Position numbers and translations under genes: made by a program. A stretch of 38,161 nucleotides of DNA from Candidatus Omnitrophota bacterium (GTDB taxonomy: Bacteria; Omnitrophota; Gorgyraeia; 2-02-FULL-51-18). Positions 9,141 through 16,420 of the stretch are shown here, in pieces. The notes under the pieces were generated by a model that did not search any database, was not told the DNA's origin, and worked only from the letters and a program-made list of their open reading frames with translations. The stretch lies in contig JAJVIE010000003.1 in the NCBI GenBank assembly GCA_022072175.1, positions 729,840 to 768,000 on the forward strand. The letters are read 5' to 3'. How positions within the stretch are numbered: position 1 is the first letter of the stretch; the number at the start of each line of letters is the position of its first letter.

Positions 9141-10000
9141 CGTTTCACGATCTCCGTTCCGATACCCTTGTCGGTGAAGATCTCCAGGAGCAGCCCGTGG
9201 GGGATCTTCACGTCGATGATGTGGGTCTTCTTCACTCCGCGGTCCAATGCTCGGACGCAGGCGCGGACCTTGGGGATCATCCCGCCCCCGATGATCTTCC
9301 TCTCGATGAGCCCGTCGATCTCGGCGATGCTGATGTGAGAGATCACCGACTCGGGGTCGCTCATGTCCTGCAGGATCCCCCGGACGTTGGTCAGGAGCAT
9401 GAGCTTCACCGCGCCCATATTGCGCGAGATCTCGGCGGCTGACTGATCGGCGTTGACGTTGTACGTCAGGCCGTCCTTGCCGATACCCAGCGGTGAGATG
9501 ACCGGGATGATGTCGCTGGTGATCATGCGCTGGATGACGTCGCCGTTGATCTTGGTCACCTCGCCCACGAACCCGATGTCCTCCCCGTCGATGTCGGCGT
9601 GCTTCTTGACCTCGATCAGGTGGTCCTCCTTGCCGGAGAGCGAGATGGCGCTCCCGCCCAGGGAGATGATCTCGCGGACGATCTCACGGTTGATGCGCGT
9701 CAATTCCTCCTCGACGATCTCGATGGTCTCCTCGTCGGTGACGCGGTAACCCCGGACGAAACGCGTCTCCTTGCCCATGTCCTGGATCCGCTTCGAGATG
9801 TACGGACCCCCGCCATGGACGAGCACGGGCCTCATGCCCACGTAGCTCATGAACACGATGTCCTCGAGCACGTTGCGGCGGATATCGTTGTCCGTCATGG
9901 CCGCGCCGCCGTACTTGATGACGATGGTCTTGTCGTAGAAGCTCTGGATGTACGGCAGCGCTTCGACGAGAACATCGGCCTTCTTGATCATCTCTTCCAT
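9137..10000 (-). CDS. argB: N-acetylglutamate kinase, probably arginine-inhibited type
   Basis: Phosphorylates N-acetylglutamate, normally the controlled step in organisms using the cyclic arginine pathway. The 287-residue amino acid kinase has IKYGGAAM near residue 29, the substrate loop HGGGPYI and the NVNADQSAAEI segment. A helical N-terminal extension (ADVLVEALPYIQSFYDKT) precedes the first strand. In known family members this N-helix forms the hexamer and carries arginine feedback inhibition, so allosteric control is inferred here. The gene sits between argJ and argD, with an ATGA overlap to argD. Confidence 0.97.
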   Translation of the reverse strand: MEEMIKKADVLVEALPYIQSFYDKTIVIKYGGAAMTDNDIRRNVLEDIVFMSYVGMRPVLVHGGGPYISKRIQDMGKETRFVRGYRVTDEETIEIVEEELTRINREIVREIISLGGSAISLSGKEDHLIEVKKHADIDGEDIGFVGEVTKINGDVIQRMITSDIIPVISPLGIGKDGLTYNVNADQSAAEISRNMGAVKLMLLTNVRGILQDMSDPESVISHISIAEIDGLIERKIIGGGMIPKVRACVRALDRGVKKTHIIDVKIPHGLLLEIFTDKGIGTEIVKR

Positions 10001-10019
10001 CGAGGTCCCCCGGTGAAGG

Positions 10020-11252
10020 TCAGGTGCGGTAGGCGGAGTTGATCCGCACGTAGTTCGTGGACAGGTCGCAGGTGCGGTATTCGGCGCGGCCGGACCCGAG
10101 CCCGAGATCGAGCAGGATACGGATATCCTTGCGCGCGAAGACGCGATTGAGCGCCGCGGCGCTCTTCTTGACGCGGCCGCCGTTCTTCACGACCAGTTCC
10201 TTGCCCAGGAAGATCTGCAGCTTCCACGGGTCGAGCTGCGCGCCGGAGTAGCCGGCCGCCGCCGCGATGCGGCCCCAGTTGGGATCGGACCCGAACAGCG
10301 CGCATTTGAAGAGGTTGGACGTCGCCACGGACCGGGCCACTCGCGTGGCATCCTCATCGGACGCGGCTCCGCGTACTTCCACTTCGACGAACTTGGTTGC
10401 GCCTTCGGCGTCGAGGATCATCTGCTTGGACAGATACGCGAAGACCGCCTCCAGAGCTCTCTGGAAGAGCCGCGCCTCGGGCGTGCGCTCGACGATGCGG
10501 GTGTTGCACGCCAGGCCATTGGCCAGCACGACGACCATATCGTTGGTGGACATATCGCCATCTATGGAAACGCGGTTGAAGGTCTTGTTGACGGCCCGTT
10601 CGAGCGCGGAGCGGAGCACCGGCAGCGTCACGGCAGCGTCGGTCGTGACGAAGCAGAGCATGGTCGCGTGCTTGGGTCCCGTGGCGGGGACCATCTGGGG
10701 GTGGATCATGCCGGCGCCTTTGGCGATGGCGCCCACGCGCACCTTGCGTCGGCCGACCCTGAACTCCACGGCGATCTCCTTGAGACGCTTGTCCGTCGTG
10801 AGGATCGCGGTGGCGGCGGCCTCGCTGCCGCGGCGATCGAGCTGACGCACGAGTTCGGGCAGAGCAGCCACGATCTTGCGGATGGGCAGCGGCTTGCCGA
10901 TCACCCCGGTCGAGGCGACAAGGACGTCCTTGCGGCGCACTCCGAGGATCCGGGCCGTCTGGGAGGCCATGGTCCGGCTGTTGTCGAAGCCGCTCTCTCC
11001 CGTCATGCAGTTGGCGTTGCCGGAGTTGACGACGACCGCCTGCGCGCGGCCGTTCTTGAGATGTTCCTTGTTGATCACGACACAGGAGGCCTGGACCTTG
11101 TTCGTCGTGAAGACTCCCGTGGCGTCGCAGGGCACTTCGGAGACGATGAGAGCGAGGTCCTTGCGCTTGGACTGTTTGATGCCGCAGTACAGCCCGCTGG
11201 CGCGATACCCGAGAGGAGCGGTGATGCCGCCCTTGACGGTCTTCAGACCCAC
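10020..11252 (-). CDS. argJ: Glutamate N-acetyltransferase (ornithine acetyltransferase), self-cleaving
   Basis: Moves the acetyl group from N-acetylornithine to glutamate, closing the cyclic pathway. Bifunctional forms also use acetyl-CoA. The 410-residue protein is made as a precursor that cuts itself before a conserved threonine, here Thr197 in KHATMLCFVTTDA. The KGAGMIHPQM loop precedes it, and GDMSTNDMV and DPNWGRIAAAAGYSG follow. It overlaps argC by 10 bases. No argE or argA is seen in the operon, consistent with ArgJ acting as the recycling enzyme. Confidence 0.97.
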   Translation of the reverse strand: MGLKTVKGGITAPLGYRASGLYCGIKQSKRKDLALIVSEVPCDATGVFTTNKVQASCVVINKEHLKNGRAQAVVVNSGNANCMTGESGFDNSRTMASQTARILGVRRKDVLVASTGVIGKPLPIRKIVAALPELVRQLDRRGSEAAATAILTTDKRLKEIAVEFRVGRRKVRVGAIAKGAGMIHPQMVPATGPKHATMLCFVTTDAAVTLPVLRSALERAVNKTFNRVSIDGDMSTNDMVVVLANGLACNTRIVERTPEARLFQRALEAVFAYLSKQMILDAEGATKFVEVEVRGAASDEDATRVARSVATSNLFKCALFGSDPNWGRIAAAAGYSGAQLDPWKLQIFLGKELVVKNGGRVKKSAAALNRVFARKDIRILLDLGLGSGRAEYRTCDLSTNYVRINSAYRT

Positions 11253-12274
11253 AACCCCTCCCTCTCGTCGTAGCCGCTGAGGATGTTCATGTTCTGCACG
11301 GCCTGACCGGCGGCGCCCTTGACGAGATTGTCGATGGCGGCCACGATCACGGCGAGCTTCTTACCGGGGTTGACCCGGAGACCGATGTCGCAGAAGTTCG
11401 TGCCGGCGACGTGCCGGAGCTCGGGCAGTGCGCCGCCCGGCCGGACCTTCACGAAAGGCTCGCCCCGATAGGCGTCCGCGTAGACCTTGATGAGATCGTC
11501 CGTGGTCACGTCCTTGCGCAACCGTACGTAGATCGTACTGAGGATCCCCCTGTTGAGCGGCAGAAGGTGCGGCACGAACGTCACGCTCATCGGTCGGCCC
11601 AACGCCGCACCGAGCTCTTGATCGATCTCGGGGACATGTTGGTGCTCGAAAAGCTTGTAGGCCTTGAAAGATTCGTTGACCTCGGAGAAGTTCAGCGCCT
11701 TGTCGGCCTTGCGACCGGCCCCCGTGACCCCGCTCTTGGCGTCGATGATGATCCCCTGCTCATCGAACAGACCGGCCTTGACGCCGGGATAGAGAGCGAG
11801 GATCGCGCCCGTCGGGTAACAGCCGGGGTTGGCGATCAGGCGGGCCGAGCGGATCCGCTCGCGGTTGATCTCCGGCAAGCCATAGACCGCCGAACCCAGA
11901 TTGACGGTGTCGCGGTGCGCGGTCTTGTAGAACTTCTCATAGACGGAAGTGTCCTTGAGCCGATAGTCGGCGCTCACATCGACGACCTTCTTGCCGGCGG
12001 CCAGGAACTGCGGAGCCACCTGCATCGAGACCGTATGCGGCAGGGACAGGAAGAACAGATCGGCGGCTCCCAATGCCTCCTCGAACTGGAACGTCCGGCA
12101 CTCGAGGTCCACCGCGCCTTGAAGGTACGGGAAGATCTCCTGGATACGCACCGTGCGCTCTTCCTTGCCGGAAACGTAGCTCAGTTTGGCCTGACGATGG
12201 CGGCACAGGATCCTCACCAGCTCTTCTCCGGTGTAACCTGTCGCTCCGATGACGCCGACCTTCAAAGCTTCCAT
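11243..12274 (-). CDS. argC: N-acetyl-gamma-glutamyl-phosphate reductase
   Basis: Reduces N-acetylglutamyl phosphate to the semialdehyde with NADPH. The 343-residue protein has the Rossmann motif VIGATGYTGEELVR (residues 8-21) and the catalytic Cys152 in ANPGCYPTGAI. FEHQHVPEI carries the partner histidine. It is the first gene of the arg-lys operon. The ATG at 12274 lies about 40 bases after the predicted transcription start, with CAGAGGAG about 15 bases upstream as a somewhat distant ribosome-binding site. No closer in-frame start is available. Confidence 0.96.
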   Translation of the reverse strand: MEALKVGVIGATGYTGEELVRILCRHRQAKLSYVSGKEERTVRIQEIFPYLQGAVDLECRTFQFEEALGAADLFFLSLPHTVSMQVAPQFLAAGKKVVDVSADYRLKDTSVYEKFYKTAHRDTVNLGSAVYGLPEINRERIRSARLIANPGCYPTGAILALYPGVKAGLFDEQGIIIDAKSGVTGAGRKADKALNFSEVNESFKAYKLFEHQHVPEIDQELGAALGRPMSVTFVPHLLPLNRGILSTIYVRLRKDVTTDDLIKVYADAYRGEPFVKVRPGGALPELRHVAGTNFCDIGLRVNPGKKLAVIVAAIDNLVKGAAGQAVQNMNILSGYDEREGLWV

Positions 12275-12321
12275 CTGATGTTGTCGTTACTCCTCTGCCT
12301 GTTAGGATTTACGAAGCGATT

Positions 12322-12350
12322 ATTATAGTCCGACAGAAGCTAAGTTTCAA
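12322..12350 (-). promoter_or_regulatory. Near-consensus sigma-70-type promoter of the arg-lys operon
   Basis: Reading leftward, TTGAAA (12350-12345) and TATAAT (12327-12322) are separated by 17 bases. This matches 11 of 12 consensus positions with ideal spacing. Transcription would begin near 12315, giving a leader of about 40 bases before argC. No arginine-box palindrome was recognised in the short leader. Confidence 0.85.
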
Positions 12351-12391
12351 TCAAATAAAAGAGCGAGGCCAACGTAAGTGTTGGCCTCGCT
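12350..12391 (-). terminator. Rho-independent terminator of rplM-rpsI
   Basis: A perfect 12-base-pair stem (AGCGAGGCCAAC at 12362-12373 with its complement at 12380-12391) closes a 6-base loop. Leftward it is followed by CTTTTATTTG. It lies 22 bases after the rpsI stop. The arg promoter begins immediately after the tail. Confidence 0.92.
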
Positions 12392-12412
12392 TGGAGTTAG
12401 GTCGTTATTGGA

Positions 12413-12847
12413 TCAGCGCTTCGAGAACTGGAAGCGGCGACGCGCTCCTTTGCGGCCGTACTTCTTGCGCTCCTTCATGCGAGGATCGCGCGTGAGATAA
12501 TCACCGCGACGCAGCAGAGGGCGAAGCGTCGTGTCGAGATCGGCCAGAGCGCGGGAGATCGCGTGACGGACCGCGCCCGCTTGTCCGGCCAGACCGCCGC
12601 CGCGCACGTTGACGATCACATCGACCTTGTCGGCCATGCGGACCGCCTCAAGGGGCTGCTTGACGATCATCTGCAGGGTCGGGCGGCCGAAGTACTCTTT
12701 GAGCTCTCGGCGGTTCACCTGGATCCGGCCGGTCCCGCGGTACATCTGAACGCGCGCGACCGCCTCTTTGCGGCGACCGGTCGCCGTCTCTTTGTCGGAT
12801 GGAGCTTTGAGCCTCTCGGCTTTGGGGAGCAGTGCGCTGTTGGTCAT
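12413..12847 (-). CDS. rpsI: 30S ribosomal protein S9
   Basis: Small-subunit protein whose C-terminal tail reaches the decoding site and contacts P-site tRNA. The 144-residue protein has [18 protein letters not shown], the [19 protein letters not shown] core, and the basic tail RRFQFSKR ending in the conserved Lys-Arg. About 20 residues precede the usual family start ([17 protein letters not shown]), a modest extension. The ATG shares one base with the rplM stop (TAATG). A strong terminator follows the gene. Confidence 0.98.
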   Translation of the reverse strand: MTNSALLPKAERLKAPSDKETATGRRKEAVARVQMYRGTGRIQVNRRELKEYFGRPTLQMIVKQPLEAVRMADKVDVIVNVRGGGLAGQAGAVRHAISRALADLDTTLRPLLRRGDYLTRDPRMKERKKYGRKGARRRFQFSKR

Positions 12848-13284
12848 TAGTCCTTAACCTTGAGCTTCGAGGGTTTCTGTGCGTGGTGAGGATGCTCGCC
12901 GGCCTTGTAGACGAGCAGGCGCGTCAGCATCCGGTGTCCGAGACGATTCTTGGGGAGCATCCCCTTGACCGCGTGCTTGATCACGTACGTCGGATCCTCG
13001 TTCATGACGCGCTCGAACGTGCGCTCACGGAGACCGCCGGGATAGCCGGAGAAGTTCTTGTAGAGCTTGGCCTTCGGCTTGTTGCCGGTCACACGGAGTC
13101 CCGCGGCGTTGATCACGATCACGCCGTCGCCGCTCTCCACGTGAGGCGTGTAGTTGGTCTTGTTCTTGCCCGTGAGGATCCTGGAGATGCGGGCCGCCAG
13201 ACGCCCGACCACTTGGCCGTTGGCGTCGATGACGTGCCACTTCTTGTCCTTCAAGTCCTGCGTTTTGAGATAGATCGTAGCCAT
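12847..13284 (-). CDS. rplM: 50S ribosomal protein L13
   Basis: Early-assembly large-subunit protein. The 145-residue sequence has the [15 protein letters not shown] opening, [22 protein letters not shown], and the [15 protein letters not shown] segment typical of L13. A GGGAG ribosome-binding site lies 5 bases before the ATG. It is paired with rpsI in the almost universal L13-S9 operon. Confidence 0.98.
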   Translation of the reverse strand: MATIYLKTQDLKDKKWHVIDANGQVVGRLAARISRILTGKNKTNYTPHVESGDGVIVINAAGLRVTGNKPKAKLYKNFSGYPGGLRERTFERVMNEDPTYVIKHAVKGMLPKNRLGHRMLTRLLVYKAGEHPHHAQKPSKLKVKD

Positions 13285-13311
13285 GAAACTCCCTCTATAA
13301 ATGAGCTTAGG

Positions 13312-13340
13312 AGGCTAACACGGCCGTAAGGCCTTGTCAA
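13312..13340 (-). promoter_or_regulatory. Possible promoter of rplM-rpsI
   Basis: Leftward, a perfect TTGACA (13340-13335) is followed after 17 bases by TAGCCT (13317-13312), a weak -10 that keeps only the T, A and final T. The -35 overlaps the stop codon of the upstream gene. A ribosomal operon would be expected to have its own promoter here, but the poor -10 keeps confidence moderate. Confidence 0.4.
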
Positions 13341-14086
13341 GCCTTTTTGGCCTTATCCGCGCTCTCCAACCCATAGCGTTCGTTCATCTGGGCCGCATTT
13401 CGCTCCGCCCGGCTGAGCCCGGCCAGCGGGTCGGCCGAACCCTGCGTCGCCTCGAACAGGTTGGGCCCCATCGAACGTCCGATGCGGGAGCGGTCCGGCT
13501 CCGGATTGCCCTTCTCCGTGAAGACGTCCACATCGCCGTCGTAGTCGGTATCCTCTTCCTTCCACAGGGTCACATAGCCCGGGGCCGGGGCGTAGCGCAT
13601 GGGATTGGCGCTCACGAGGATCCGCTTGTCGGCCTTGAACTCCTGCAGCACCCGGCGGTCCACGCGGCCGTCATGGTTGCGGTCCTCCTCCTTCAACTGC
13701 ACGACGGTCCCCTGGAGCAGCTGCTTCCACTTGTCCGGCTTGCCGTCGCCGCTGGCGTCCTCGGCGACCTTGCTGACCCGCCCCTTGTCATCGTACAGCT
13801 TCCACTGGTCGATGCGGCCGTCCTGGTCCCTGTCCGCTTCGGACGAGACCTTCTTTCCGGCCCTGAAGACGGTGAAGAGGTCCGCCTTGCCGTCGTTGTT
13901 CTTGTCCGATTCGGCCCGGACGGGCAGGTTGTTCTCGTAGAACACCGTCGTCTCCTTGCGGCCATCCTTGTCCAGGTCCACCTTCTCCTGCTTCTGCGCG
14001 GGAGCGGTTTGCTGCGCCGCCTGCGCCGCGGTGGTCACCAGCAGGATCGTCAGGACCGCCAACACGCCTCTACGGTAAGCCGCCAT
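13337..14086 (-). CDS. Secreted protein with six EF-hand-like calcium-loop repeats, unknown function
   Basis: The 249-residue product begins with a signal peptide (basic start, hydrophobic VLAVLTILLVTT, likely cleavage after AQA near residue 23). Six loops of the form DxDxDGxxD follow, beginning at residues 37, 61, 85, 110, 135 and 179. The first five recur every 24-25 residues, each followed by aromatic or hydrophobic residues. Such loops bind calcium in EF-hand, dockerin and thrombospondin type 3 families, so calcium-dependent folding in the periplasm or outside is inferred. The ATG at 14086 is chosen because GGAGGGAAG lies just upstream. An earlier in-frame start nine codons up lacks this. 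I recognise no enzyme domain. Confidence 0.75.
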   Translation of the reverse strand: MAAYRRGVLAVLTILLVTTAAQAAQQTAPAQKQEKVDLDKDGRKETTVFYENNLPVRAESDKNNDGKADLFTVFRAGKKVSSEADRDQDGRIDQWKLYDDKGRVSKVAEDASGDGKPDKWKQLLQGTVVQLKEEDRNHDGRVDRRVLQEFKADKRILVSANPMRYAPAPGYVTLWKEEDTDYDGDVDVFTEKGNPEPDRSRIGRSMGPNLFEATQGSADPLAGLSRAERNAAQMNERYGLESADKAKKA

Positions 14087-14109
14087 GCCTCTTCCCTCCG
14101 GGTTAACGA

Positions 14110-14364
14110 TCACTTCTGCATCAACTGCTGCGGGTTGATCTTGGCCATGAGAGCCGCCACCTCCGGATCACGCAGTACGGCCGCGAACTTGGGGTGTGCG
14201 GCGATCTTCATGAAATCCTGCGTCTTGGCGACCTCCTTGAACGTCGGGTCCTTGAACAGCTCCTGCACCTTGGGATGAGAGACGAAGGCCCTGAAGTTCT
14301 CGTCCTTCATGAGGCGCTGCATCATCTGCATCTGGTCCATCATGCCCTTCATCTTACCGAACAT
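14110..14364 (-). CDS. Small Met-rich protein with a duplicated HPK-F-DP motif, unknown function
   Basis: An 84-residue protein with a methionine-rich helix at its start (MFGKMKGMMDQMQMMQRLM) and no signal peptide. Two similar stretches follow: FRAFVSHPKVQELFKDP and then FMKIAAHPKFAAVLRDPEV, about 26 residues apart. The pattern of HP and DP between short helices recalls the STI1-type helical modules of co-chaperones, but this is resemblance only. It lies between mqnD (9-base gap) and the EF-loop gene (23-base gap), so co-transcription is likely. I do not recognise a named family. Confidence 0.65.
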   Translation of the reverse strand: MFGKMKGMMDQMQMMQRLMKDENFRAFVSHPKVQELFKDPTFKEVAKTQDFMKIAAHPKFAAVLRDPEVAALMAKINPQQLMQK

Positions 14365-14373
14365 GCGCTCTCC

Positions 14374-15219
14374 TCACATCTCCACAAAATCGATCTTGTC
14401 GGAGCTCGGCAGCAACCCGAGGTCCACCGCCGCTTTCTGGAGGACCCGGAGCCCCTCCCGGCCCTTCTTGCCCATATCGACGGTGTAGTCGTTCACGTAC
14501 ATTCCCACGAACGTGTCGCCCGTCGCATCGGGGATGCCGCGACCGTACTTCATCGCGTACTCGAGCGCCTCCGCGCGGTTCTTGAGGCCGTATTCGATGC
14601 TGTCGCGCATGATCCGGGTGACCTTGCGCATCACATCCCCCCCGAGGGTCTTGCGCACCACGTCCACGCCCAGCGGCAGGGGCAGCTTGGTCTGCTCGTA
14701 GAACCACTCCCCGAGGTCCGCCACCTTATGGAACCCCTGGTCCTTGTACGTCAACTGTCCCTCGTGGATCACCAGACCCGCGTCCGCCTCGCCCTTGGAG
14801 ACCGTCTCGAGGATCCGGTCGAAGGGCACAACGACCTCCTTGAAATCCTGGAGGAAAAGCCGCAGCGTCAGGTACGCTGTCGTGTTGAGCCCTGGTACGG
14901 CGATGCGCTTGCCGGAGAGCTCTTTGGCGTACATCGGCTCGGTGGAGACGAGGATCGGGCCGTAGTTGTCCCCGATACTGGCTCCGCACGGCATGAGCGC
15001 GTACTTGTCGGTCACGCGGAAGAACGCGAACGCGGAAACGGCCGTGACCTCGAGCTCTCCCTTGAAAGCCCTTTTGTTGAGGCTTTCGATGTCCTCGATC
15101 ACATGCGTGAACGTGATCCCGTCCGCCCGCACCTTATCGTGCGCGATGCCGTAGAACATGAACGCGTCGTCGGGGTCCGGGCTGTGTCCGACGCGTATCT
15201 TGGCTTTGACCAATGCCAT
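14374..15219 (-). CDS. mqnD: 1,4-dihydroxy-6-naphthoate synthase-like protein (MqnD family)
   Basis: MqnD converts cyclic dehypoxanthine futalosine to 1,4-dihydroxy-6-naphthoate in the futalosine route to menaquinone. The 281-residue protein resembles it throughout: IEDIESLNKRAFKGEL, AVPGLNTTAYL, DRILETVSKGEADAGLVIHE with the conserved His, and TKLPLPLGVDVV. The usual N-terminal SPCPNDTF reads SPDPDDAF, so a Cys and an Asn are replaced. The ATG at 15219 has GGAG 8 bases upstream and follows the preceding stop by one base; the longer frame is upstream-gene shadow. A related periplasmic-binding-like role cannot be excluded, but its place behind sdhCAB suits quinone synthesis. Confidence 0.78.
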   Translation of the reverse strand: MALVKAKIRVGHSPDPDDAFMFYGIAHDKVRADGITFTHVIEDIESLNKRAFKGELEVTAVSAFAFFRVTDKYALMPCGASIGDNYGPILVSTEPMYAKELSGKRIAVPGLNTTAYLTLRLFLQDFKEVVVPFDRILETVSKGEADAGLVIHEGQLTYKDQGFHKVADLGEWFYEQTKLPLPLGVDVVRKTLGGDVMRKVTRIMRDSIEYGLKNRAEALEYAMKYGRGIPDATGDTFVGMYVNDYTVDMGKKGREGLRVLQKAAVDLGLLPSSDKIDFVEM

Positions 15220-15220
15220 C

Positions 15221-15646
15221 TTATTCTCCGAAATAGTCGCGCGTCGCTGGCCTGAAGAGCAGCACCAACAGGCACGCGTTAAGGATGGTGTAGACCGGAA
15301 AACCGAGCAAGCCAACCACGGACATCGCGATCTGCGCGTACCACGCGATCTTGGCGCGTCTGATTAGCCCCACTCCCACGAACGCAAAGCACACCGCCAT
15401 GGTCCACGAAACACACATCACACCGAACAACACGAACCCGACGCCCATTGAAAGTGTCTGACTGGGTATCTCGGATCGCAAATCGCTCGCGGCTCTTGCG
15501 AAGAGACCCGAGGACTGGCCAAAAACAAGTGTGGCCAGGGTCAGCAAGCCGAATGCCGTGCATAGTGCAGTCGTAATGAAATTCAAAGTCGCGGCCAGCA
15601 CTACGACCGCAGGTTTTCTGGGGCCCAACACGATTTGTTCGGTCAT
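15221..15646 (-). CDS. Small multi-pass membrane protein, unknown function
   Basis: A 141-residue hydrophobic protein with about four membrane segments: near residues 13-42, 66-94 (probably two passes) and 102-131. A positive RRAKIAW loop lies between the third and fourth. I do not recognise the family. It begins directly after the sdhB stop, with AGAGGGGGG just upstream as ribosome-binding site, and its stop is one base before mqnD. By eye its base composition is less GC-rich than its neighbours, which could mean later insertion. It may assist the respiratory complex, but nothing in the sequence proves this. Confidence 0.7.
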   Translation of the reverse strand: MTEQIVLGPRKPAVVVLAATLNFITTALCTAFGLLTLATLVFGQSSGLFARAASDLRSEIPSQTLSMGVGFVLFGVMCVSWTMAVCFAFVGVGLIRRAKIAWYAQIAMSVVGLLGFPVYTILNACLLVLLFRPATRDYFGE

Positions 15647-16420
15647 TCAGTAACCCCCCTCTTCACGGCGCTCGGGCTGGCGCGCGGCCGACGCGGCCAG
15701 ATACTCACGGTTCATGCGGGCGATGAAGGAACTGCTGATGGACTTCGGGCAGACCGCCTCGCATTCGTACTGGTTGGTGCAGTTGCCGAAACCCTCGCTG
15801 TCCATCCGCGCGACCATGTCCAGCACGCGGCGCTGTTTCTCCGGCTGACCTTGCGGCAGGAGCGCCAGATGGGACACCTTGGCGGCCACGAACAGCATCG
15901 CCGAAGCGTTCTTGCACTGAGCGACGCAAGCACCACAGCCGATGCACTGGGCCGCGTCCATCGCCAGGTCGGCGACGGTCTTGGGCACCGGCACCGCGTT
16001 GGCATCGGGGGCATTGCCGGTGTTGACGGACACGAAACCTCCCGCCTGGACGATCCTGTCGAAGGCGCTGCGGTCGACCGTCAGGTCCCTCACGACCGGA
16101 AAAGCCCTCGCCTTCCAGGGTTCGATGGTGATCGTGTCGCCGTCCTTGAACTTGCGCATGTGCAACTGACAGGTCGCCGTACCGCGCTCCGGACCGTGCG
16201 CGACGCCGTTGATGACCAGCGAGCACATGCCGCAGATCCCTTCCCGGCAGTCGGAGTCGAACGCGATCGGCTCCTCACCCTTGGACAGAAGACCTTCGTT
16301 GACCACATCCAGCATTTCGAGGAACGACATGTGCTCGCTGATGTCGCGCGCCTCATAGGTCACGGCCCGTCCCTTGTCCTGAGGTCCGGCTTGTCTCCAG
16401 ACGACGAGTTTGAGGTTCAT
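15647..16420 (-). CDS. sdhB: Succinate dehydrogenase/fumarate reductase iron-sulfur subunit
   Basis: Carries electrons between the flavin subunit and the membrane quinone site. In the 257-residue protein the [2Fe-2S] ligands are Cys58, Cys63, Cys66 and Cys84 ([10 protein letters not shown] and TCQLH). The two distal clusters use Cys159, Cys162, Cys165 and Cys224, and Cys169, Cys214 and Cys220 ([11 protein letters not shown] and [12 protein letters not shown]). All eleven expected cysteines are present. The form matches the b558-associated type of Bacillus, Chlamydiae and Verrucomicrobia. It overlaps sdhA by 4 bases. Confidence 0.96.
   Translation of the reverse strand: MNLKLVVWRQAGPQDKGRAVTYEARDISEHMSFLEMLDVVNEGLLSKGEEPIAFDSDCREGICGMCSLVINGVAHGPERGTATCQLHMRKFKDGDTITIEPWKARAFPVVRDLTVDRSAFDRIVQAGGFVSVNTGNAPDANAVPVPKTVADLAMDAAQCIGCGACVAQCKNASAMLFVAAKVSHLALLPQGQPEKQRRVLDMVARMDSEGFGNCTNQYECEAVCPKSISSSFIARMNREYLAASAARQPERREEGGY

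Noticed and set aside
6781-9338. Long rightward frames opposite argF and argD (about 436 and 465 codons)
   Set aside because: They mirror well-conserved genes on the other strand and contain no recognisable motifs. Similar mirror frames lie opposite dapA, lysA, argG, argC, mqnD, ruvB and yebC.
13295-13300. TTATAG as an alternative -10 for rplM
   Set aside because: It is too close to the start codon region and has no -35 at suitable distance. The TTGACA-based candidate is better.
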